From positions 1-11,476 of the forward strand of contig MNUV01000043.1 of NCBI GenBank assembly GCA_001871235.1: a DNA stretch of 11,476 nt, given 5' to 3'. Positions within the stretch are counted from its first letter, which is position 1; the number at the start of each line of letters is the position of its first letter. The notes beneath the pieces are model-generated. The model was not told the origin of the DNA and ran no database searches. It saw nothing but the letters and a program-made list of their open reading frames with translations. The position numbers and the translations under genes were made by a program. Of this stretch, positions 5,518 to 11,476 are shown one piece after another. This stretch comes from Candidatus Falkowbacteria bacterium CG1_02_41_21. Lineage in GTDB: Bacteria > Patescibacteriota > Patescibacteriia > Patescibacteriales > UBA12465.

Positions 5518-7083
5518 ATGGCGACATTATATCGACAATATCGACCCCAGAATTTTACTGAAATTCTCGGGCAGAATTATATTAAAACCATTCTACAGAA
5601 TGAGATTCTGAGCCAGAAGATTGCTCAGGCTTATCTTTTTTGCGGACCGCGGGCGGTGGGTAAAACTACCATGGCGCGGGTTTTTGCCAAGGCTGTTAAT
5701 TGCTCCAATTTAAAGGATGGGGAATATGAGCCGTGTAACGAATGCTCCAATTGCATTAATATCAATACCGGTCGGAATCTGGATATTATTGAAATTGATG
5801 CCGCTTCCAATACCGGTGTGGATAATGTCCGCGAGAATATTATTTCTTCCAGCCGAGTCGGGAGCAATGCCAGCCGTTTTAAAGTTTTCATCATTGATGA
5901 AGTTCATATGTTATCCATCTCCGCTTTTAATGCCTTATTGAAAGTGCTGGAAGAACCGCCGGCTCATGTTATTTTTATCCTCTGTACCACCGAGATTCAC
6001 AAAGTGCCGAATACCATTATTTCTCGTTGCCAACGATTTGATTTCAAACGGATCAGCGTGGTGGATATGGTCAAGAAGTTGGACTATATCGTCCAGAGCG
6101 AGAATATCAAAATTGATAAAAGTATTTTGGAATCCATTGCCCGACACTCCGACGGTTATTTGCGCGATGCGGAAAGTTTGTTGGGCCAAATAATTTCTAT
6201 CGGCGGCGATGAGATTACGCAAGCCGAAGCTGATTTGGTTATTCCTAAGAATGATTTGAATGAGATTGTTAATCTGCTGGAATGTTTGAGCAAGAAAGAT
6301 GTAATTCGTGCCATTCAATTGGTAAATAGTTTGGCGGACAACGGGCTTAATTTGAAAAACTTCGTGGTGGATATGGTGGAGTTGTTAAGAAAAATGATGT
6401 TAGGCAAGATTAATCCGGTGCTCACTTCCAGTTTAGGTTTGGATTTTGGTGAGGCGCTGGAGATGAAGCTCGGCCAAGTATCGGCGGAGTTGAGTCTGGA
6501 GCAGATGATTCGCTTTATTGAAAAATTTAATTCCATTATCCAAGAGGTCAAGAGCAGTTTCATCGCTCAATTGCCATTAGAGCTCGCTATCATTGAACTC
6601 AGTGGAGCGGCCGAATCTAATATCAAGACTTTTGTTTCCAGTCCCATTGCTCCTCCGGTCAGAGAGAAAATTGTAGAAGTGAAGGAAGTCAAGGCGACGA
6701 CGGTTGTTTCCAAAAGCTCCAATCTGAATTTAACTCGAGCCCAGATAGTAGAGAAGTGGTCGGAGGTAGTCTCTGGGATAAAACCGTTGAATCATTCCTT
6801 GTCCTTTGTGCTGCAGGCCTGCGAGATTACTGATTTAAAAGATTCAAAGTTATGTCTGACCTTTAAATATCGGTTTCATAAGGATCGGGTCAATTCCGTC
6901 CAGATCAAACCGGTCTTAGAAAAATTACTGTCAGAAATTTATGGCACGCCTCTCAGTGTGGAATCATTTTTGGATGAGAATTTAGTAATTGCCACTCCGA
7001 CCGAAACTGAAAGTCCGGTTGCGGCCGCCGAGACACCGATGGATAATATTTTAAAAACTTTTGGAGGAGAAATAATTAATTAA
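5518..7083 (+). CDS. dnaX: DNA polymerase III subunit gamma/tau
   Basis: This is the ATPase of the clamp-loader complex, which opens the sliding clamp and loads it on primed DNA. The 521-aa protein opens with MATLYRQYRPQNFTEILGQN. It carries Walker A GPRAVGKTT (43-51), a zinc-binding set C62, C73, C76, C79, Walker B VFIIDEVHML with D127/E128, sensor-1 region CTTE (156-159), and the SRC arginine-finger motif (169-171). The AAA+ lid and collar follow to about residue 360. A variable linker rich in Val, Ser and Pro (about 366-400) leads into a C-terminal domain, shorter than E. coli tau. No A-rich slippery site is visible, so a separate gamma product by frameshifting is not indicated. It is the first gene of a cluster with serS and a phosphoesterase, probably read from a leaderless mRNA. 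Confidence 0.97.
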   Translation: MATLYRQYRPQNFTEILGQNYIKTILQNEILSQKIAQAYLFCGPRAVGKTTMARVFAKAVNCSNLKDGEYEPCNECSNCININTGRNLDIIEIDAASNTGVDNVRENIISSSRVGSNASRFKVFIIDEVHMLSISAFNALLKVLEEPPAHVIFILCTTEIHKVPNTIISRCQRFDFKRISVVDMVKKLDYIVQSENIKIDKSILESIARHSDGYLRDAESLLGQIISIGGDEITQAEADLVIPKNDLNEIVNLLECLSKKDVIRAIQLVNSLADNGLNLKNFVVDMVELLRKMMLGKINPVLTSSLGLDFGEALEMKLGQVSAELSLEQMIRFIEKFNSIIQEVKSSFIAQLPLELAIIELSGAAESNIKTFVSSPIAPPVREKIVEVKEVKATTVVSKSSNLNLTRAQIVEKWSEVVSGIKPLNHSLSFVLQACEITDLKDSKLCLTFKYRFHKDRVNSVQIKPVLEKLLSEIYGTPLSVESFLDENLVIATPTETESPVAAAETPMDNILKTFGGEIIN

Positions 7084-7092
7084 TTTACATTT

Positions 7093-8346
7093 ATGTTGGA
7101 TATAAAATACATCAGAGACAATGAAGCTAAAGTCAAAACAGCTTTGCTTAAACGCCTGGCACCGGAGGATTTGGATTTGGCATCCATTCTGGCCTTGGAT
7201 GATGAGCGGAAAGAAGCGATTAAAAAAGTGGAGGAGCTAAAATCGGAACGGAATAAATTTTCCAAGATTAAACCGGATGCCGCCACTATTGCCAGAATGA
7301 AATCTTTGGGGGAAGAAATTGCCGCCCTGGATCGGTCTTTGGCTAAAATTGAGTTGGAATTCTCCGCTAAAATGCTGGCCTTACCTAATATTCCGGCCGA
7401 TGATGTCGTAGCCGGCGGGAAGGAAAACAACCAGGTCATTTACACTTTTGGAGAGCTACCGAAATTTACTTTTATGCCCAAAGACCATGTGGAACTGGCT
7501 ACTTCTTTAGATATTATTGATTATGAACGAGCTGCCAAAATGTCTGGTTCCGGTTTTTGGATTTACAAAGGAGTCGGAGCGCTGTTGGAGTGGGCCTTGT
7601 TAAATTATTTTATTGATTTCCACACCCAGAACGGCTACACCTTTATCATTCCGCCTTTTTTATTGAATGAAGCTTCGGCGACCGCTTCGGGGCATTTGCC
7701 GAAATTCTACGATGATTTATTTTGGACTGAAGATAAATTATGTTTGAATGCCACTTCGGAGATGATGCTGGGCAACTATCACCGTGATGAAATTTTGACA
7801 GAGGCAGAACTACCGCATAAATATTTTGCCTATTCGCCTTGCTTCCGGCGGGAGGCCGGCAGTTATCGGAAAGAAGAGCGGGGGATGATCCGGGGCCATC
7901 AATTCAACAAAGTGGAAATGTTCCAATACACCAAGCCGGAAGAATCTTGGTCGGCTTTTTCTGATATGCGTTCTCAAGCTGAAAAACTACTGGCGGGATT
8001 AGGCCTTCATTTTCAAACCAGTCAATTGGCGGCCGGTGATTGCTCGGCGGCCATGGTCAAAACTCTTGATTTGGAGGTCTGGATTCCCAGCATGGGGATT
8101 TATAAAGAAGTCAGCTCGGTTTCCAATGCGCTTGACTATCAATGTCGGCGTGGTGTAATGCGGTTCAAGAATAAGGAGACGGGTAAAACCGAGTTTATGC
8201 ACACCTTAAACGGTTCAGGGCTGGCTACTAGTCGCTTGCTCCCGGCTATTTTAGAACAATTTCAACAAGCCGACGGCTCCGTCATTATTCCGGAAGTCTT
8301 GCGGCGCTTCATGCCTAACAATTTGGCGGTTATAGCTGTAAAATAG
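7093..8346 (+). CDS. serS: serine--tRNA ligase
   Basis: The enzyme charges tRNA-Ser (and tRNA-Sec where present) with serine using ATP. The 417-aa protein has the family layout: N-terminal tRNA-binding domain MLDIKYIRDN with a coiled-coil arm (about residues 27-97), then a class II catalytic core. Visible elements are a TSE motif at 221-223, motif 2 FRREAGSY (251-258) with RGMIRGHQFNKVE (263-275), GDCSAA...DLEVWIPS (315-333), the VSSVSNALDYQCRR segment (340-353), and motif 3 LNGSGLATSR (372-381). Length is close to the usual 420-430 aa. The gap to dnaX is 9 nt. The only GGAGGAG (7063-7069) is inside dnaX, 23 nt before the ATG, too far for a normal ribosome binding site, so coupling with dnaX translation is likely. 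Confidence 0.98.
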   Translation: MLDIKYIRDNEAKVKTALLKRLAPEDLDLASILALDDERKEAIKKVEELKSERNKFSKIKPDAATIARMKSLGEEIAALDRSLAKIELEFSAKMLALPNIPADDVVAGGKENNQVIYTFGELPKFTFMPKDHVELATSLDIIDYERAAKMSGSGFWIYKGVGALLEWALLNYFIDFHTQNGYTFIIPPFLLNEASATASGHLPKFYDDLFWTEDKLCLNATSEMMLGNYHRDEILTEAELPHKYFAYSPCFRREAGSYRKEERGMIRGHQFNKVEMFQYTKPEESWSAFSDMRSQAEKLLAGLGLHFQTSQLAAGDCSAAMVKTLDLEVWIPSMGIYKEVSSVSNALDYQCRRGVMRFKNKETGKTEFMHTLNGSGLATSRLLPAILEQFQQADGSVIIPEVLRRFMPNNLAVIAVK

Positions 8347-8351
8347 TTTCT

Positions 8352-9239
8352 ATGCCCGATTTTATCTTAGGATTAATATTTTATCTCAGTTATTTGGCTT
8401 TCCCGATTTTGGCCGGACTAATTTATTTTGCTTTAAAAAAACGCCGTTATCTTTGCTGGGTCTGGGCGTTTTTTGTTTTGCTGTTTATCTATTCGCGCTT
8501 CATTGAAACGAGCTTGATCAGAATTGACCAAGAGTCAATTGATTTGGGCGGAAAAGGTAATGGTCTTAAAGTGATAGTGGCTTCCGACTTTCATGTGGGA
8601 ATATTTTTTTCTCAGGCCAAGTTAAGGCGGGTAGTTGAAAAAATAAATACATTAGATGCTGACCTGATATTAATTCCGGGAGATTTTGTTTTCAAATTAC
8701 CGATAGCCAAGTTTTCCGAATTCGCTGAATTGGAAAAGATAAAATTACCGCTGGCAGTTGTTCTGGGCAATCATGACTATGGTCGGCCACGAGGAACGGA
8801 TGTCTCGCCGGAATTAATGGCCTCTTTAGAGAGCGATGGCATCAGAGTAATTGACAATCAGACTTGGGATTTGGAAGTTGGGGGAAAGAAAATAAAAGTT
8901 GTCGGCTTAAGTGATTATTATAATAACGCCGCTGATTTTAGATTGTTGCAGAAAGATTCACCCGATCAATTGCTAATATCATTAACTCATAATCCCGATA
9001 TCGTTTATCAATATCCCACCGGGTCGGAAGCCGATATCACGATTGCCGGGCACATTCATGGCGGTCAAGTCAGAATCCCTTGGATTTATAAATCGTTTAT
9101 TCCGAGCGACTATGGTTTTGTCGCCGGGTTATATCACATCGGCGAGTATCCAGTTTTTGTTTCGGCCGGTATAGGGACGGTTTTGTTGCCGATGAGATTT
9201 TTTTGCCCGCCGGAAATCAATGTGCTGGAGCTAAATTAG
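8352..9239 (+). CDS. membrane-anchored metallophosphoesterase (YaeI-like)
   Basis: This 295-aa calcineurin-like phosphoesterase has two N-terminal hydrophobic helices (about 4-27 and 33-50) separated by KKRR, so the catalytic domain is tethered to the membrane. Metal-site motifs occur in family order: DFH (D79, H81), GD (G110, D111), GNHD (139-142), H213 in LTHNPD and GHIHGG (233-238). This matches the YaeI / UDP-2,3-diacylglucosamine-pyrophosphatase-like branch, which hydrolyses phosphoesters with two metal ions. A lipid A substrate is unlikely if the host is a CPR monoderm, so the substrate is open. All metal ligands appear intact. The ATG lies 5 nt after the serS stop, indicating co-transcription. 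No Shine-Dalgarno is visible. Confidence 0.92.
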   Translation: MPDFILGLIFYLSYLAFPILAGLIYFALKKRRYLCWVWAFFVLLFIYSRFIETSLIRIDQESIDLGGKGNGLKVIVASDFHVGIFFSQAKLRRVVEKINTLDADLILIPGDFVFKLPIAKFSEFAELEKIKLPLAVVLGNHDYGRPRGTDVSPELMASLESDGIRVIDNQTWDLEVGGKKIKVVGLSDYYNNAADFRLLQKDSPDQLLISLTHNPDIVYQYPTGSEADITIAGHIHGGQVRIPWIYKSFIPSDYGFVAGLYHIGEYPVFVSAGIGTVLLPMRFFCPPEINVLELN

Positions 9240-9241
9240 CT

Positions 9242-9270
9242 TTGACAAAATCATTTATTTGTGGTAATGT
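9242..9270 (+). promoter_or_regulatory. promoter of the secreted glycosidase-like gene
   Basis: Perfect TTGACA (9242-9247), 17-nt spacer, then TAATGT (9265-9270) preceded by TGG, an extended -10 arrangement. Transcription would start near 9277, only a few bases before the ATG at 9280, so the mRNA would be nearly leaderless. In that case the GAAGG at 9271-9275, which otherwise looks like a weak Shine-Dalgarno, would not be in the transcript. It may also be read through from the upstream cluster, since no terminator is visible between. Confidence 0.6.
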
Positions 9271-9279
9271 GAAGGCAAT

Positions 9280-11319
9280 ATGAAGAAACTAGGAATACTC
9301 ATTAATATCTTGGTGGTTTTGGCTATTTTTTGGCCTGTTTCCAGCTTTGCTCAAGACACCGCCACCAGAGCCTATCCGCACTTAGCCAATTATTTTCTAA
9401 AATGGACGATTGATGCTTCGGAAGTGGCTGAACTGGCTAAATGGGATCTGTTGATTTTAGATATAGAAGTTTCTCAAAATAGCCGAGCTAACTTGGAAAA
9501 AATCAGACAACTCAATCCGGATATCAAGATTTTAGCTTATATTACTTCGCAAGAAGTAATCGGTGACATTTATCAAAATCAATATAGTCTCTATGCTCCT
9601 CTGCGGAAACGCTTGGTGGATAATATTCCCGACTCTTGGTGGTTGAAGGACAAAGCTAGTAACAAGATTTCTTTTTGGCCCGGCACTTATATGTTGAACA
9701 TCACGAGCGGTTGTGGCGTTTCGTCCGGAGGCGACAAGTGGAACGAGTACTTACCGACTTTTGTCAAAAATGAAATTTATGACTCCGGCCTGTGGGATGG
9801 AGTTTTTTATGATAATCTCTGGGGCGATGTCACTTGGGTCCGAAACGGCGATATGGACATTAATCGCGATGGCCAGATTAAATCAATTGCGGAGATTAAT
9901 CGCGAGTGGGCTAGTGGTAACAAAGCGATGCTCGCTCGGAGTCGTGAGCTCATGGGTAATAATTTTATCATCATGGGTAATGGCATGGTCTATGACGGCT
10001 ATCAACCGTATTTAAACGGCATGATGTTTGAAAGTTTTCCGAGCCCTTGGGAAAACGGCGGAACTTGGACCGGTTCCATGAGTACTTACGCCAAGATTTC
10101 GGCCGTCAACAAACAACCGAACACCACGGTTTTAAATACCTATAACAAAGATCGAAATAATTTTACCAAGGTTCGTTTCGGTTTAGCCAGCACCCTGATG
10201 CAAGATTCCGGTTATTTCAGTTATGACTATAACAATACCAACCATGGTCAAGTCTGGTGGTATGATGAATATGATGTTAACTTAGGTCAACCGCTTTTTC
10301 CGGCCTATAACGTTTTAAGTAAGACTGATACCACCTTTAAGCCCGGTTTATGGCGGCGTGATTTTGAAAATGGCATCGTGATGCTAAATTCTACCGGTAA
10401 AAAACAAAAATACATCTTCTCCCGGGAAGAATTTGAAAAAATTAACGGTCAACAGGACCGGAGCGTTAATAATGGCGCGATTATCAATTGGGTGGAGATT
10501 AATCCGAATGACGGTGTAATTTTGCTCAAGCGCAATACCGAGATTATCAACAACAGTTTCTATAACGGTAATTTTGTCCGCGTCTATAATGATCAAGGTA
10601 TTCAGGTTCGAAACGGTTTTTTCTCCTATCTGGATAATTTTCCCGGCCATGAGCAGGTAATTGTGATGGACTTGGACAATGATCAAACCAAGGAGTATCT
10701 GGCTAATGGCAATGGCGTTCTGTCTTTGTATAAAAATGGCCAGAAAATTAAAACTTTTAATCCCTATAAAAGTAAGTTCAAAGGTGAGATTTCTACCGCC
10801 GTGGTTGATTTGGATAATAACGGTAAATATGAGATAATTACAGGAGCGGGTAAGGGTGGCGGCCCTCAGATTCAAATTATGTCCGATGCCGGCACTTTAG
10901 TCGGTACCTTCTTCGCTTATGCCAAGACTTTCCGCGGCGGAGTAAATGTGGCCGGCGGGAATATCGGCGGCGACGCCAAGCAGGAAATAGTCATCGGACC
11001 GGGAGCCGGAATGGAACCGGAAGTGAGAATCTATGGCTCGGACGGTAAATTGTTTTTTAAGTTTTTGGCCTATGACCAGAAATTCCGGGGCGGTGTGAAC
11101 GTCGCCGTGGGCGATGTGAACGGTGACGGCCAAAATGAAATTATTACCGGCGCCGGGGCCGGCGGCGGTCCGGAAGTGAGAGTCTTTGATATTTACGGCA
11201 AATTGCTTAAAAAATTTATGGCTTACGATAAAACTGTTAAGACCGGAGTCAAGGTAATCGCGGAAGATATTAATAATGACGGTGTGGATGAGATTCTGGC
11301 CAGTAGCGCTAATTTTTAA
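9280..11319 (+). CDS. secreted GHL15-like putative glycoside hydrolase with FG-GAP-like repeats
   Basis: The product is 679 aa. A signal peptide (MKK, hydrophobic 5-19, likely cleavage after SFA, 24|25) indicates export; no C-terminal anchor is seen. Residues about 31-380 resemble the putative glycoside hydrolase family GHL15, a TIM-barrel: DLLILDIEVSQ (56-66), ILAYITS (84-90), WDGVFYDNLWGD (172-183), IIMGNGMVYDG (230-240), MMFESF (248-253) and VWWYDEYDVNLGQP (325-338). D178, E251 and D329/E330 are candidate acidic catalytic residues, but this is inference. Residues 380-460 are a linker or beta domain. Residues 464-671 carry five calcium-loop-like repeats of an FG-GAP/VCBS type, probably a propeller-like binding domain. 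The substrate is unknown; extracellular polysaccharide is a reasonable guess. It follows its own promoter, 40 nt after the phosphoesterase. Confidence 0.85.
   Translation: MKKLGILINILVVLAIFWPVSSFAQDTATRAYPHLANYFLKWTIDASEVAELAKWDLLILDIEVSQNSRANLEKIRQLNPDIKILAYITSQEVIGDIYQNQYSLYAPLRKRLVDNIPDSWWLKDKASNKISFWPGTYMLNITSGCGVSSGGDKWNEYLPTFVKNEIYDSGLWDGVFYDNLWGDVTWVRNGDMDINRDGQIKSIAEINREWASGNKAMLARSRELMGNNFIIMGNGMVYDGYQPYLNGMMFESFPSPWENGGTWTGSMSTYAKISAVNKQPNTTVLNTYNKDRNNFTKVRFGLASTLMQDSGYFSYDYNNTNHGQVWWYDEYDVNLGQPLFPAYNVLSKTDTTFKPGLWRRDFENGIVMLNSTGKKQKYIFSREEFEKINGQQDRSVNNGAIINWVEINPNDGVILLKRNTEIINNSFYNGNFVRVYNDQGIQVRNGFFSYLDNFPGHEQVIVMDLDNDQTKEYLANGNGVLSLYKNGQKIKTFNPYKSKFKGEISTAVVDLDNNGKYEIITGAGKGGGPQIQIMSDAGTLVGTFFAYAKTFRGGVNVAGGNIGGDAKQEIVIGPGAGMEPEVRIYGSDGKLFFKFLAYDQKFRGGVNVAVGDVNGDGQNEIITGAGAGGGPEVRVFDIYGKLLKKFMAYDKTVKTGVKVIAEDINNDGVDEILASSANF
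10669..11292 (+). repeat. five FG-GAP-like repeats coded at about 153-bp period
   Basis: Nine-residue loops of form D-x-[DN]-x-[DN]-G-x-x-E start at protein residues 464, 510, 561, 612 and 663, i.e. steps of 46, 51, 51 and 51 residues. Between loops the sequence repeats a GAGxGGGPEVRV / G-K-L-xxxF-AY / F-R-GGV-x-VA pattern. Loop 3 (NIGGDAKQE) has lost the first two acidic or amide ligands, while the others look able to bind calcium. The units are protein repeats that have diverged at DNA level. Confidence 0.85.
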
Positions 11320-11340
11320 TTGCGATCAATAAATTAATAT

Positions 11341-11476
11341 ATGTCCTGGGATTCAAATAAAAAAATAGAGAATATTAACTTGGTTGAGCGCCCGTCTTTT
11401 GACCTTGGCGCCGTGGCTGACTTTGCTAAAGTTAATTTAGATTTGCTAAATAGCTATAAGACAGAGAATAAGGAAG
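11341..11476 (+). CDS. hypothetical protein, 3' end outside the window
   Basis: An open frame starts at ATG 11341, 21 nt after the glycosidase stop, and runs to the window edge (45 codons plus one base). The visible N-terminus begins MSWDSNKKIENINLVERPSF and continues with a mildly acidic, helical-looking stretch. It has no signal peptide or recognisable motif. The frame has no stop and its codons resemble those of the upstream genes. No terminator or new promoter separates it from the upstream gene, so it may be co-transcribed. I do not recognise the protein. Confidence 0.6.
   Translation, partial: MSWDSNKKIENINLVERPSFDLGAVADFAKVNLDLLNSYKTENKE

Noticed and set aside
5518-7083. Programmed frameshift in dnaX giving a gamma form
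   Set aside because: No A-AAA-AAG or similar slippery run with a downstream stem was found in the gene.
9229-9241. Inverted repeat AGCTAAATTAGCT at the phosphoesterase stop
   Set aside because: A 5-bp AT-rich stem with no U-run afterwards. Not a credible terminator, and likely coincidental.
1-11476. tRNA genes, CRISPR arrays, insertion sequences
   Set aside because: No T-loop-like GTTCGA context within a cloverleaf, no spaced direct repeats in non-coding DNA and no transposase or terminal inverted repeats were seen by eye.

Overview
The window looks like chromosomal DNA from a Patescibacteria / Candidate Phyla Radiation (CPR, probably parcubacterial) genome. This is inferred from gene content, since there is no rRNA to place it. 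The main clues are a TraG/VirB4-like ATPase standing alone behind a small helical protein, a secreted GHL15-like glycosidase fused to repeats of the 'GGPEVRVF...GDVNGDG' type, compact housekeeping proteins and very short intergenic gaps. Almost no start codon has a Shine-Dalgarno sequence, and the standard code fits every gene (all stops are TAA or TAG).

Layout. 1-269 is a leader with a strong sigma-70-type promoter and a long hairpin carrying a 14-bp tandem duplication. It precedes a secreted, beta-barrel-like protein (270-1181). 1182-1302 is a convergent spacer with two rho-independent terminators. rpmA (ribosomal protein bL27) lies on the minus strand at 1303-1596 with its own consensus promoter. 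A divergent intergenic region then leads into a plus-strand operon of ferredoxin (1836-2012), a 159-aa helical protein (2017-2496) and a membrane-anchored TraG/VirB4-like ATPase (2510-5032). This operon converges on a minus-strand 107-aa hypothetical gene (5096-5419) through a shared, probably bidirectional terminator. Divergent from that gene is the cluster dnaX (5518-7083), serS (7093-8346) and a membrane-anchored metallophosphoesterase (8352-9239), with gaps of 9 and 5 nt. A further promoter drives the secreted glycosidase-like protein with a C-terminal FG-GAP-like repeat domain (9280-11319). A new CDS begins at 11341 and runs off the right edge.

How the genes fit together. rpmA, dnaX and serS are core translation and replication genes. 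The rest belongs to the cell envelope: one secreted barrel-like protein, one membrane ATPase with a small partner, one membrane-tethered phosphoesterase and one secreted carbohydrate-active-like enzyme. I see no mobile element, CRISPR array or tRNA. The less ordinary items are the ferredoxin / helical protein / ATPase unit, the barrel-like protein with its duplicated leader hairpin, the well-delimited 107-aa orphan, and the near-absence of Shine-Dalgarno sequences with at least one apparently leaderless gene.
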